The notes beneath the pieces were generated by a model that was given only the letters and a program-made list of their open reading frames with translations, searched no databases and was not told the origin of the DNA. The position numbers and the translations under genes were made by a program. A stretch of DNA of 64,000 bases from Sarocladium kiliense (taxonomy: Eukaryota; Ascomycota; Sordariomycetes; Hypocreales; Sarocladiaceae), in the NCBI GenBank assembly GCA_030734395.1, contig JAUZTG010000050.1, positions 183,852-247,851 of the forward strand, read 5' to 3'. Of the stretch, positions 1 to 10,536 are shown piece after piece (the first letter of the stretch is position 1; every line of letters begins with the position of its first letter).

Positions 1-591
1 ATATTGGGTTGTGTCGAAGTGTGCCAGGGCAGTGCAGACACGGATGTGATCAACATCGTGGAATCTGCCACGTCACGTGTATCCGACGATGAAGTGAGGC
101 CTAACAGAGAGAGTGTGTCCAAATATGAGTGGACGTAGTGAGGGTGGAAAGGCAACCGCGGCAAGGCAACGAACTCTCGAGGAAAGTGCAGTTCTGATGT
201 GCAGGAGCGGGCATACTTTGTACTTTTCGAACCCTGCTACATTGCTGCAGCATAACGTGACATGAAAGACAAGGTCCCTAGTAGACGACACACCCAACGT
301 ATTCATGGTATCACTTATTGACTGTACAGCGGAAGAAGCAATCATGTATGTCGGGATCCTGAGGCGCCGAGAGGTGAGCTATCGCACCTGTAATTCCAGC
401 CCCTGCAAAGGCTAAGACGTACGTGTGGTAGCCCGCATTGATATGGGAACGCGCACCGGGCCGGGGATGGAAGTCGGGAAGCATGGTGGGGCAGGGGAAT
501 GGTCAAGTTCCTGCCCCACCCTCCCTTCCAGTACTTCTAGGTTCTCATGGTCCGGGTCCGCTCGCTTTCCTCTCCCACAACAAGCAGGACG
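1..591. other. Stretch without a supported gene
   Basis: Open frames here are short, overlap on both strands and have no recognisable motif. The stretch ends at the ATG chosen for the first gene. Confidence 0.5.
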
Positions 592-2437
592 ATGCAACAA
601 ATCGTTCATCTCATTACCCCCACTGAGGTGATAGAGGCCGTGAAACTCAGAGAGGCTGGCTTCCAACGGCTGCACAAAATCTCTGCAACTGTCGTCACGA
701 CCTTTCAGCTCACCCTGCCATGCCCCGATGGTGCTGCACTTATACAGATCAAAGTGCATCCTGTCGAGCGCAGCGGCTCACATCATCCCTTTTACGATGT
801 TGAAGCTTCCTATGAGACCGCACACCCCCATCGTTCTATCGAGCCCTCGATTGTCGAACAAGTGCAATGTATCTACGACACATACATCCAGGCCGTCCGA
901 TGGACATTCGACTTGGAATGGTACGTGAGCGCCTTCAGCAGCCTCTACACATTTAACAAAGATTAGTTTCAGCCGGCAGCAAGAACTCGCGGCTTGCGAC
1001 ATCTGCTCGGAGACGTCGGTTCAATATGAGGGAAGCCACTTGGTGCAGCCCACTAGAAGGCCATGGTTCCCTACACCCGAGTCCACGTTCGAGGAATGGC
1101 AAGTTGTTGGCATGCAAAATGCAGAGGCTGTGCCATCGATGTCATATACGAAAGCCCTCCCAGCGGCTGCGGATACCGAAGCTGGGCTCAAGCGACCAAG
1201 ATTGCCAGATGGACGCGGTCTTCCTGAGCCAAAGCGTCCAAAGCGCGAACGACCGAGCGTCGACAAGATCATCAACGCGCTTGCGTCTGCTGTTCTTGCT
1301 GGCTCCAAGGAAAATACCAAGAAGAGTCTCTTGCCGGGAAGGGAGATCAGGGAGCTCGCAGACTCATTCATAAAAAAATGTCAAGCCACCACAAGTGCCG
1401 AGGATCTTGATGAGCTGCTCCTTCAGCTTGCAGCAGAGTTCAGCAAGAACAAAAAGATGTTGAAGCGCGAAGGAACAATCAAGGCATGGTTCAACAGGTA
1501 TTTATCTTTGTGTATACACTATTTCCGCTATAGAAGGAATGTCGACAGAGACCGACGAAAGGACCAGCCATCCCTCGCCATCGAGATACTTCATTCCATC
1601 ATTAATACGCTACTCTTGACTGATGGTATCGTTGCGCTCTCCGTGATCACTTCTTTCGCAGGTGAGTGTATGATCCAACAACTTGATGACTACGAATTAA
1701 TGATCGTAGTGCGGGGACTGCTATTATCGGAGGCGGCGAGTCGCAGCGATGTTGAGCGACAAACCATCAGCAAGGGTGTTGCCGAAAGACTGAAGGGAAA
1801 GCTTCATATGCCGAACGGCCTGGACATGCCGAATCCCATATTCTATATCAGTTTCATCCTCGACAAGGAGAACGAATTCATGGATCCGCCAGTCCGGGAT
1901 TGCCAAAGTCACGGCCATCTACAGGCATACAGGTTCCTGAACTTTCCGAATCTTGCATTGCTGCGGCTGCATCAAGCGGGCGAGGTCATCTCATTCTCTG
2001 ACCTCCAAGTCCGTTGGACAGAATTCACGACCTCAACGCCACAATTCGAAAAGCTACGCCAGCTTCTGCGACTAACTACGGAGCTCAAAGAGTCTTCTGC
2101 GCCGATGCTACGTTCACTTCGAGGTTCACTTGCTTTATGTAAATCAGGACAAATCGACAAAGCGTTGCGAAAACTTGAACATCTGGAAGAGGACGAAGTC
2201 GAGGGCAGTGATTTGCAGAGGCAACCAGACGAAGAAAGGATATGGTCGGATTTGATCAAAGACTTCTCTTGCTTACTTTCTTCCCGTCTTTCTACCTGCA
2301 TCACGGACAGCCTGGAGATGACCAAAGTACAGAATGTTGCATGGGACCCCATAGGCGACTGGTCTGGCATGGGCACTACAAATTTTCCTGACTTTGGTGC
2401 GGACGAAACCCTAGACGTGTTTTTTGATATGAGCTGA
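592..2437 (+). CDS. Hypothetical protein, two exons, about 597 aa
   Basis: I do not recognise this family. Exon 1 runs from an ATG at 592 to about 920 and exon 2 from about 973 to the stop at 2437. The 52-nt intron has a GTACGT donor and a TTTCAG acceptor, and joining the exons gives 598 codons in one uninterrupted frame. The N-terminal part (about residues 1-110) is mixed and globular-looking. The segment after the junction has a CxxC pair (CDIC). Around residues 150-185 there is a basic, proline-rich stretch with KRP-type clusters that could be a nuclear signal. The middle is helix-rich with a tyrosine/arginine patch (YFRYRRN), and the C-terminus is acidic and ends in an aromatic tail (DVFFDMS). 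A nuclear role is only an inference from the basic cluster. An ORF-internal start further downstream is possible but would lose the splice-supported frame. Confidence 0.6.
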
Positions 2438-2448
2438 ATAATTCATGA

Positions 2449-3072
2449 TCATTGTGTAACCTCTTCATAATTGTGCCCGAACATCAACGTACAGATGCCT
2501 TGCATGGACGGATTTGGAAACAGTATCTCCTGCGGGTCAAGCTGCAAAGCCAGCCCACTCTCTATATCGATGGGTTCTGGCTTGGTCTTCCTGTTCATTC
2601 CAACTGCCGCCCTCTTCTCGATATAAGGATCTTCAGCCCAGTCGATTTGAGATGGAAAGGTAACCGAGGGTGGTGACTGAGAGGGGGTGGGGGTGGGCAC
2701 AAGTAAGAAAATGAACACCGCAGCATCGTGGTTATTCTCGATGAAAGCTCCACGAAGCCAATGTACTGTTGGCTTTATGGCCATTTTCTCACTTATGCGT
2801 AAGCCTCGCTCTTTGGCCCGCTCATTGATGCTTGGCCTCTGCCTGTCGTCAGTCGCTCGCTGACCTTGTGTAAGGTGATGAGGAAATCCAGGAATGAAAC
2901 ATACTATGTGGTCAATGTAATATCGGATCAACTGCTTGGCCTCAGGGGTTCTTATGTCGCCGGAAAATGTCCATGAAAAAGCTGCCTGCTCGTCTGGGAC
3001 GAAGCCTTCGTATGGATAGTTGACGGCCGCGGCTAGCTGCTTGCATCTTTCTGTGGGCGGAATCTTGTGCAT
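2449..3072 (-). CDS. Hypothetical protein, 207 aa
   Basis: This is a single open frame from ATG (MHKIPPTERC) to a stop 11 bp from the 3' end of the convergent gene at 592-2437. No family recognised. It has a tryptophan/aromatic-rich first half (SWTF, IRYYIDHIVCFIPGF), a hydrophobic segment FIFLLVPTPTPS near residue 125 that looks buried rather than membrane-spanning, and an acidic WAEDPYIEKRA segment. An AT-rich TATA-like stretch (ttaaatatac) lies about 75-85 bp upstream of the ATG, which supports an independent start. It could instead be a 3' exon of the fragments at 3220-3690, but no clean splice joins them. Confidence 0.45.
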   Translation of the reverse strand: MHKIPPTERCKQLAAAVNYPYEGFVPDEQAAFSWTFSGDIRTPEAKQLIRYYIDHIVCFIPGFPHHLTQGQRATDDRQRPSINERAKERGLRISEKMAIKPTVHWLRGAFIENNHDAAVFIFLLVPTPTPSQSPPSVTFPSQIDWAEDPYIEKRAAVGMNRKTKPEPIDIESGLALQLDPQEILFPNPSMQGICTLMFGHNYEEVTQ

Positions 3073-3219
3073 CGCGACGTTGATTGAGGCTCATGTAGTA
3101 GCATAGAAATGGCCTTTTGGGGAGCACTGGGGAGGACATAATGAGAGTATATTTAATGAGGGTCCTAGCTAGGTGTCACGATCTGATATGCCACATTTTC
3201 ACGTTGTCTCCACCTCACG

Positions 3220-3690
3220 TCATTGGCCAGCACGTGCTCCGCCCACTTCCAAATGGCCAAATCTCTGTAGCCAATAGTCGGCCTTCCCGAAAATCAGTCC
3301 AATTCCGTGTAAGTCCATTGAAAGAAGAACCTCTCCGTTGACTGTCACAACGACTTGTTGGAACTTCAAGATGAACGAGAGGTAAATGGCGAGACCAAAG
3401 TCGTCAGTCTCGCAACGGCGCATTGCAGCAATTTGCCGACCACGTCACGAAGAACCACCTGTACACCCACTCGTGAGCTGGAGCAACATTGAGTAACTGC
3501 CTAACGTACCTCGAGGCTTTTCCTCCATCCATTCCTCAATGGTCTGGCCAGTTTTCTGAATTGGGAAGAGTTCCGTCATTCTCGTTTCGCCCCGAGGTTG
3601 AATGTCGGCTCCCTTTGGTTGAGGGTCCGACTTTGAGGGGCCTGACTTCTTGGGCACTTCGACTGGGGGGCTTTTCTTCTCTTCGGGCAT
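3220..3690 (-). pseudogene. Possible broken gene in two pieces (hypothetical)
   Basis: Two protein-like pieces lie head to tail. The first starts MPEEKKSPPVEVPKKSG, is Lys/Pro-rich and ends in EEWMEEKPR, where a GTACGT donor occurs. The second starts near 3423 (MRRCETDDFGLAIYL) and contains a hydrophobic beta-like segment (QQVVVTVNGEVLLSMDLHGI). A CAG acceptor near 3460 leads into a frame that stops before the second piece, so the obvious splice does not connect them. Either the intron structure is more complex or the gene carries a frameshift. Function unknown. Confidence 0.3.
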
Positions 3691-3741
3691 CTTGTTGACA
3701 AATTGCCGATAAACTGAGGGCTGTATGGTGACTGTCAGCAT

Positions 3742-4918
3742 GAGTGTTGTGAGTAGACTCCCTACTTGCTCACAATGGTGTTATCCTTGAGGCGTAAAGA
3801 AGAAAGACGAGTGCTACTTACATATAGGAGATATACAGGATACCTTAGTAACTTAACGGAGTTCTTGAGAGGTCAGTCGTGTGTTCTGCGAAGTTGGAAA
3901 ACCAAGGACTTTGCAAGGGAGAATTGTTCTTCTTATACCAACTAGCGACTAGCAGAAGCCCAGAGGAGCCAAGCATTGCATCCGCGAGACACCGGGTCCT
4001 CGAAACAGCCGCCTCAACCAACGGAACGCCATCGACACGTCAGCATCATGCACATCATGATAATCATCTACATGATATTGAACTCTCAGCCGCTGTTGAC
4101 AATCGAACTAGGTCGCTGCAGGGCGGCCACACCTTCAGCCCACGTCAAGTTGGTACCAGTACACGCCCAGCTGATGATTTCAAGTCGATGTCTATTACAT
4201 TCCGTTCATTTCACTACGCTGGTTCGTATGCCCAGTTTGTCTGAGGGAGCAAAGGTGATCAATAACGGGTGGTACCTTCGAGGTGACTTCAAATCGAGTT
4301 TATACGTCTCCCTTGGTACCTCAGATCATCAATAGGTAGCTGTTACACCCAATCCGTAAATCCTATACCTGCATCGAATCTTTTCCTGCCCCATTGCTCG
4401 CCTTCGTTGAGCTATTAACCGGTGTACATAAGTCACATGTAAGGTGCTGACATTTGCATAGTCGTTTCTCTCACTAAGATTTCCCTTCCAATGCCAGAAC
4501 TTGGGGAGATTTAAGATTGGACAATATCGCCCATTACAAGTCGGACTTACGCTAATATCCAGTGTGTTGGCAAAGCCGTATCCGCGCTCTTTGCAAGAAA
4601 GTATGACAGGAGAATCAGATCAAACTTGATCGAGTTAAAGAGACATGGCTGACCAGCAAACCGAGAATTGGATCAATATGCGCAGGGGAAACTCAACGAT
4701 ATGCTTCGCCATCCCGAGCAACTGTGGCATGGTCCCACTGTCAAGGTATCGATAGGAACCACTGGGTAAACAAACTACTGGCTTCGTCTCGGTTGGTAGC
4801 TAACCGGAAGTTGCCCAGTCCCAGCATAGCGTTGTCCCCTGTCCATTTCCGTCCACAGCTTTGGTCCTTTTGCCGCGGGGATCATGAATCTGGAGGACAT
4901 GCACTTACGCTACGCATT
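3742..4918. other. Intergenic stretch, nothing recognised
   Basis: Short frames on both strands have no motifs or splice-supported continuation. I see no RNA gene or transposon end. Confidence 0.45.
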
Positions 4919-5013
4919 TAGGTGCACTTGCACTCCACTTGGTGTAATCGCACTCCACTTGGTGTAATCGCACTCCACGTGGTGTACTCGCACTCAAGTG
5001 TGTGCGAATGCAC
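4919..5013. repeat. 20-bp tandem repeat (three units) with near-palindromic ends
   Basis: Three consecutive 20-bp units at 4931-4950, 4951-4970 and 4971-4990 read actccacttggtgtaatcgc; the third has three changes. The cluster is flanked by ggtgcacttgcact (4919 on) and gtgcgaatgcac (about 5001-5012), each a short inverted repeat around a 2-nt centre. The same class of near-palindrome recurs at 7963-8106. Confidence 0.85.
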
Positions 5014-5201
5014 CTCGTCGGAAACTGGATGTTTGTGAGGCCCATAATTGTGTCTTGGTCAAGCTATCGAAAATTTACCGAGCAGAAGTCGCCTCGATCA
5101 GACACTGAAGACTGGAGTATACTCCCCAGTGTGACGGAGACCAGATGGGGTGGGTTCAGATCCAGTCCAATGCGCTTATCTGCGCACTGCCTCCGGCCAA
5201 C

Positions 5202-5385
5202 GGCGCACCTATTGGGCCCCGCCTCTGAGGCCGTTGCAATTATTAACCTTATGTCAGCGCTAGTTGCACCAGGGGGCCCAATAGGTGCGCCACCGGTGGT
5301 GCAAATAAGTGTCACGTGTTGCACCACCAGTGGCGTACCTAATGGGCCCCTTGCACCAGGCACCAAGTGTGCTTACTGGGCCCCT
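5202..5385. repeat. Nested inverted repeats (foldback region)
   Basis: ggcgcacctattgggcccc at 5202-5220 is the exact 19-bp reverse complement of 5273-5291. A second pair, ggtggtgcaa (about 5295-5304) and ttgcaccacc (about 5319-5328), forms a 10-bp hairpin. A third, imperfect pair joins about 5264-5292 with about 5330-5358. The tract could be a small foldback element or remnant of one. It lies directly upstream of the APH-fold kinase gene. Confidence 0.8.
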
Positions 5386-5531
5386 TGCACCAGTGACGGA
5401 ATCGCCCTTCCGAACAACAGCATCCCAGGTAAAGCAGCAGCTGCGCAAAGCCTCGAGATCGACGATGTCGTCAAAATAGCCGACCAGAAAGCTCGGCCCA
5501 ACTCGACAGGGAGTCATCGACCCAAGGCAAG

Positions 5532-6834
5532 ATGTGCGCTATTGGCGATGCAATCGGCTCTGAAGGAGTCCTCAGCATTACCGCGTCTCTACGTCGGGAC
5601 GGCAAGGTGGGCTCGTTCCGTTTTGGTACAGACTCAACACCGCTCTCGGGGAAACAATGTCGAGTATACGCCGTTGGCTTTTCTGATGAGAGTATATGGG
5701 CAATTCGCGTTCCAATACACATCAGACACCTTCCACCAGAGATCATCAGTAACACAGTCGAAGAAGAAGCCTCAATCTTGAAAGGTCTTGAACAATGTGG
5801 TTTTACTTGGTCACCAAGGCTTGTAGGGTACTGCTCGGGGTTTGACAACCCAATTGCATATCCTTACATCGTTTCGACGTGGATACGCGGAACACCATTA
5901 CAGTGGACAGAGAACATCCCTCAGTGTCGGGAGAACCGGGATAAAGTCGTCGCTCAGATAGGACGCATACTTACGCAACTTGTGGAGTGCTCTCAACGTC
6001 GAGGTATGCTGAAGGTAGCTTGCGATCATGACCGGACAACGCTTACCTTTGCCCAGACACATGCAATGACGCCGTGTCGTTTTTGACGGATATTATCGAC
6101 CGCAAGCTCATCCGTATTCTTCACGGCAAACCCTCCGACATAGACCCAAAGAGCTGTCTCCTCCAGCGAGCTCTGATTAGAAAGGCTTTTGTAGCGACCA
6201 CAGACCCAATGGTCATATCTCACGAAGATCTCGATTCATCGAACATTATAATTGATGACGAGTATAATGTTCAGGGGTAAGTTTCGTAATGTCTGGGGAC
6301 TTCGTACCGTTGAACTAAACTCATTCCAATAGAATCATTGACTGGGGTTTTGCTCGGATTCTTCCATGTCAATACGCGATTAGTCTGCCACGATTTCTGA
6401 GCATCGAGCCGGGTCACCCTGACGAATGCCTACCGGTTGATATTGCTGAGTTCGCCTCTGCTCTTCTTCGGCCCTCTCCGACTTTGTGCCTAGACCGAGA
6501 GGCTTTCTTTGCGCACTTTTCTCCCACAATTTCTAGGGGTGGCCGGGGTAATGCTGGTTCTGTCTCAAGCTTTTCCTCACTTATTCTATATCCTAATGTG
6601 GACTGGAGGCGATTCCTTTTTGAATCTGTCTCTAGCAAGGGCATGCACCGCTGGATGGCAAGTCGACAATGGCTCCTACCCGGTTTAAGAAACGCACCTG
6701 TGACATTAGAAACTTTGCCGTTCATTATGTCGGATGAGCTGGGATTGTTCTTGAAGAAGATGACAGAAAAAGGTGTAAGTTTCGAGCAAGAAGTACTGCA
6801 CGATATTGCTCAGAGTATAGATAGAGTCTTTTAG
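5532..6834 (+). CDS. APH-fold phosphotransferase family protein, three exons, 397 aa
   Basis: The protein has the aminoglycoside phosphotransferase/choline kinase-like fold common in fungi, where most members have unknown substrates. Exons are about 5532-6003, 6057-6276 and 6333-6834, with introns of 53 and 56 nt bearing GT...AG ends; together they give 398 codons in frame. The first splice joins SQRR to DTCNDAVSFL and the second restores the metal-binding motif. The catalytic loop is HEDLDSSN (H-x-D-x4-N), followed by the IIDWGFAR block that supplies the Mg-binding aspartate. The N-terminal lobe has the GSEG...CRVYAVGF...WAIRVP strands expected to bind ATP. Key residues look intact, so it may be active. 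The start is the first ATG in frame; an upstream exon in the foldback region is not supported. Substrate cannot be deduced; resistance function should not be assumed. Confidence 0.8.
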
Positions 6835-7186
6835 ACTTCCCCAAAATCCAAGACAAGTCATCGCAAGGCATCCGAATCAGAGTCTAGCTCGCATACGGAA
6901 CGATATGTTCAGCTGTCGGATACTCTGGCAACTAAGTGCCACTTTATTATCATTGCGGTACATAGAATATTTCGTCCATATTCCTTCCAATTCTTCAGAC
7001 CAGTGCGAGTTGCTGTTCTACATCTCGACTTTCAAGTTACATCTCGATGTCCCCCATGGGTATCTGAGTGCCCTCCACCAGAGTAGGAGCAGGGGCAAAT
7101 ACACTTGAAATTGACGAGTGGCGGGGAGAAGAACCAAGCAGCATTGGACATGCGATCCTTCAAATCCTTAGGGCACTATGTCCTCG
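6835..7186. other. Intergenic stretch
   Basis: This lies between two convergent genes. No motif, repeat or RNA gene was seen; it probably holds their 3' ends. Confidence 0.5.
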
Positions 7187-7741
7187 TTAGTAATACTCCT
7201 CTTGAATATGAAGCGCGGGCTGTCGTACGTCCTCAGGCGCTAAATTGATGTTGGATCGGCCTTGCGTTATTTCGATTCGTCCTTTGAAATCATCACCCGG
7301 ATATCGACATAATCCAAATAGATTTTCGGCGTTTTTCTGGGCCAGTAGTTTTGCAAACTCGACTAGGAAAGCTTGCTGGTTCGGATTGCCAAGGTCAAGG
7401 GTTGGGTCATCCTCCGTGAGAGTATGATGAAACTCGTAGGGGCTGATTTTCCCGGTTGGTGATAGATACCAATTGGATGGCTTGATGTTAGCTGCTAGTT
7501 CATTGTCCACCCAAGGAACAGAGGTGCCTCTATATTCGACAAGCTTTTCGTCTTGGTTGAGTTCGGAGTGGCGATGAAGAAGGACAAGCCCGAAGGTTCT
7601 ATCCATCTCATGGCTGACGAAGAGTTCTCGAAAAGAAGTTGATAGAAGAGTGTCGCCATCGACAGCAATGTATGCGGCGGCTGCTTCACCAATAGAAGGC
7701 AGTCTGTTGTAGTGAGCTGGGTCGTGTATGCCGGTCTCCAT
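7187..7741 (-). CDS. Hypothetical protein, 184 aa
   Basis: This is a single-exon frame from METGIHDPAHYNRLP to LHIQEEYY. The composition is that of a real soluble globular protein, with an SHEMDRTFGLVLLHRHSEL block, a VEYRGTSVPW block, an IKPSNWYLSPTGKISPYEF block and a tail rich in charged residues. From memory, similar small proteins of unknown function with an LLHRH...P-W...P-W order occur in Pezizomycotina, but I cannot name a domain. It is convergent with the APH-fold gene. No signal peptide or membrane segment. Confidence 0.6.
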   Translation of the reverse strand: METGIHDPAHYNRLPSIGEAAAAYIAVDGDTLLSTSFRELFVSHEMDRTFGLVLLHRHSELNQDEKLVEYRGTSVPWVDNELAANIKPSNWYLSPTGKISPYEFHHTLTEDDPTLDLGNPNQQAFLVEFAKLLAQKNAENLFGLCRYPGDDFKGRIEITQGRSNINLAPEDVRQPALHIQEEYY

Positions 7742-8852
7742 TTTGATCGTCGGTCGTCACTACTTCAATGAGTGAGGATCCATCGAAGAGTTCTTTGAGC
7801 AAGCGGGGGTAGATGCAAGTTATGTACTTCCACAAGCGCCTTCAATATCAAAGGGGACAGGATGTGACGATTCATGCAATCAGCACCACCTCACGATCCT
7901 CGAGGAAGCACCTCGGAGCTGCTTCGTTTACCATGCAGGGCGACACACCACCCACAATATTAAGTGCAAGTGCACTCAATTAGCTCATCAATAGGTGCGA
8001 ACGCACCTTAACGCGCTAGCGACTGAGTGCGAATGAACTACTTTTGTCGGGAGTGCAAGTGCACTGAGATTAGTGCGAACGCACGGGACAAGAGTGCAAG
8101 TGCACTAGTTGGGACCGTGATGACGTATGAACGAATTTTTAGAGTCCACAGGACATGCCATAAGGAAGAGTGCAACTGCGTACATGCAGACCCTAGGACA
8201 TGATGAAGACTCCCAATTAACATGGGTTACTTTCCACAGGCGGGTGAATATGGCGGCCTTTACTCATGCTGAATACATTCAAGCCAAAATGAGCCTCCTT
8301 GCGTGATGACTATCCCCAAAAATAATATTGCTTCCATCAACGGCAGTGGTTTAAGCAGATGCCAGCTATTGGAATGCTTCCGCCCTTTTCAGCCAGTTTT
8401 CTTCTTATTGCAGACAGTGCAGATGAACCCTTGGGGGGTGATGCCATCAGTACATCCGTTCGGGCACTGCGTTTCTGACATCGTGCTCAAAAGCTGTGAC
8501 GGGTCTACAGTCAGTCAACATGGCAGGTTCATGAAGGTGGGGAGGCCAATGTACCGTGATGTTTTGCTGTGTGCAGAGTCACAGTGAGGTAAGGTGGTGA
8601 CAGAAGTTGTCAGGATGTGTAACTGGGATGTGAGTAGTGTCTTATAGTTGGGCTGGAAGCTTTACCTGTAGAAAGTTCCGTCGGTTAGGCATGTGAGACA
8701 GCCTAATACATACCCACGTGTCAGTCAAGGAAGAATTGTACGGAAATGATTATATTTGTTCCGCGAAAGCGACACGTGACCAGAATCTTTGGTATGGTGA
8801 CAACCCATCTTGCGGGGTAGGGCCGGCTGGGGGTTAAACAATCAGCTCCATA
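7742..8852. other. Intergenic stretch containing a near-palindrome cluster
   Basis: Apart from the repeat cluster at 7963-8106, nothing protein-like is convincing. A 94-aa frame at 8303-8587 has no motif and no clear context. Confidence 0.45.
7963..8106. repeat. Cluster of 14-bp near-palindromes
   Basis: agtgcaagtgcact occurs at 7963-7976, 8052-8065 and 8093-8106. ggtgcgaacgcacc occurs at 7994-8007, and agtgcgaacgcac at about 8072-8084. Each has 6-bp inverted arms around a 2-nt centre (AGTGCA-AG-TGCACT; GGTGCG-AA-CGCACC). Related units occur near 4919 and 5001. They could be protein-binding sites or a satellite seed. Confidence 0.85.
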
Positions 8853-9881
8853 ATGGACGAAGGCACGCTTGACTACCACGAGATTTTGCGACTTATAGAC
8901 TATCATCAGGTAAGGCGCTGACACTATCGGCTACACAATTGCTAACTTCAATGGGCTTACAGTCTAGAGCCCATGCCCTCTTACAGACGCTGAAGAGCAT
9001 TGAACCAAGCGGGTGCGGGAACGGCCCTCGTGGAGTACCCGTAGATGATGGCTTGGTCCAAGTTGAGACGGAGAGTTCGGACGAAGACATTGCTAAAAGG
9101 ACACACAAATGCCCGAAGAAGGGTTGCACGGCTGCCTTTTCAAGGAAGCAGGAGCTTACTCGACATTTCGGTCAACGTATAATCACACCTACTCCCGTCA
9201 CTATCAGCAGAACTGACCCCATTAATAGACTGCCAATGTGACGAAACTTGCACAGGATGCTTGAAAACCTTTACGCAAGTGAGCAAGTTCATCAGTCACA
9301 AATGTGGCGACAAAACCAACAGCCGGCGAATCAAGCAGTCCGAATCTTTCCGCTTGGAGATTGAGGAAAAACTGGATGCAATGAACGCGAAGAGAAGACG
9401 CAACCTCGAGCATCCAGACAAATCAAGGAAGCGTCCGAAGTTATGCATAAGTCCGAAACAGTCAGAAAATGTACGGAAGCCTCCTCATGGAGCTGGCGAC
9501 GCAACTCGACATTCGCTGTCGAGTGAGGAGTTCCCACACGCATCATTGAGTGAAGAATCCCCACATTCGATGTCGCCTGAGGCGTCCTCGCACTCAGCGC
9601 CCGGTAGTCTACCCCTTGCTCAACAACAGGCTCCCAATCACTCATCTACCTCCGTGGCTACCAATGGGAACTTGCCGAATCAACCAGCGGTCTACTCTCT
9701 CTTCAACACAGTATCCGAGTCCGGGGGGGGTTGGGTACAGCCAAGCGTGATTTGGGATTTCACCACCCAGCCTTGGATAGAAGCCGGAAACTTCCCGGCT
9801 AACTCACAATTGCTACCGCAGACTTTCTGCCAGTCTTCTGTATCCCAAGTTTCTTTGGAACCCTGCAATAATAATACCTAA
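8853..9881 (+). CDS. C2H2 zinc-finger protein, three exons, 305 aa
   Basis: Exons are about 8853-8909, 8963-9170 and 9229-9881, with introns of 53 and 58 nt; joined they give 306 codons in frame. The start is an ATG (MDEGTLDYHEILRLIDYHQ) directly before a GTAAGG donor. The finger region is about residues 60-105: CPKKGCTAAFSRKQELTRHF, then a cysteine cluster (CQCDETCTGC), then LKTFTQVSKFISHKC. The second splice falls just after the first RHF, so the second finger exists only in the spliced product. Downstream is a basic segment (AKRRRNLEHPDKSRKRPK), a likely nuclear signal, then a Ser/Pro/His-rich low-complexity region of repeats like SEESPHSMSPEASSHS, and an aromatic C-terminus. I infer a nuclear DNA-binding regulator; target unknown. 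Confidence 0.75.
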
Positions 9882-9998
9882 GTCCGCAATACATATGCAG
9901 TGGACGAACCACTTATCACAGCAAATGCAAATCGTGGGTGCACCAGTAGACTGTTCGTAGTTAGCAAAACATCAAAAGATGGGAGCGGGGACGCCTTA

Positions 9999-10536
9999 CT
10001 AGCCACCTTCTTCCATTTGAACCTTGATCTCTTTTCCATAGTGCTTGCGTAGAAACACATAAGGTATTTCCATCATACCATTCGCTGCGCGGACTCCCTT
10101 TGACCATGTGTGAGCTCTGTCAAAGAACTCGATGTGGCTTCCGGCATTCCATAAGTAGAGAACTGCTCGTTGGTCTTGGCCATCGTCTATTGTGGAAGCA
10201 AAGTAGTGCCCAGGATCAGCTCCAAGAGCATATTGTAAAACTGGGCGTTGTCGGATGAATGGTTCGAGGACCCGACTAATACGCTTAAGAGTGTTAACAA
10301 ACGTTCAGGGACAGCGCATAGCATCAACTTACAGCATCTTTGAGAAGATCTGCCTTGAAATCATCCAGGCCGTCAACGCCAGGTTTCACACCGTCCACAA
10401 GCCTTCCGATGGCAGGACTCGTTCCGTAGAAAACACCATGTTCTCTAAAGAAAATTGGTGAGTCGTCCACAGAGACCGACGGGGAAACTTGGCCCTTCTC
10501 GTACAGAGCGTCGGCTGTGGAATTCGTGGACGCCAT
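9999..10536 (-). CDS. Hypothetical protein, two exons, 162 aa
   Basis: Exon 1 (10536 to about 10333) encodes MASTNSTADALYEKG through LKDA. Exon 2 (about 10283 to 9999) starts RISRVLEPFIRQRP and ends QMEEGG. The 49-nt intron has a GTAAGT donor and TTAAG acceptor, and the joined frame is 163 codons. Conserved-looking features are an N-terminal FFREHGVFYGTSPAIGRLV strand pair, YALGADPGHYFAST, and AVLYLWNAGSHIEFFDRAHTW. I recall no domain name. It is convergent with the zinc-finger gene, about 120 bp from its stop. Confidence 0.6.

Noticed and set aside
1500..1550. A possible 47-nt intron inside the first gene
   Set aside because: It has GT and AG ends, but removing it breaks the otherwise open frame.
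5002..5781. 259-aa plus-strand frame across the foldback region
   Set aside because: It overlaps exon 1 of the APH-fold gene in another frame and reads through inverted repeats; no domain.
7963..8106. CRISPR-like array
   Set aside because: The units are short palindromes with irregular spacing in a eukaryotic sequence; no cas-like genes.
8303..8587. 94-aa frame near the palindrome cluster
   Set aside because: Composition is not distinctive and it has no homology I recognise.
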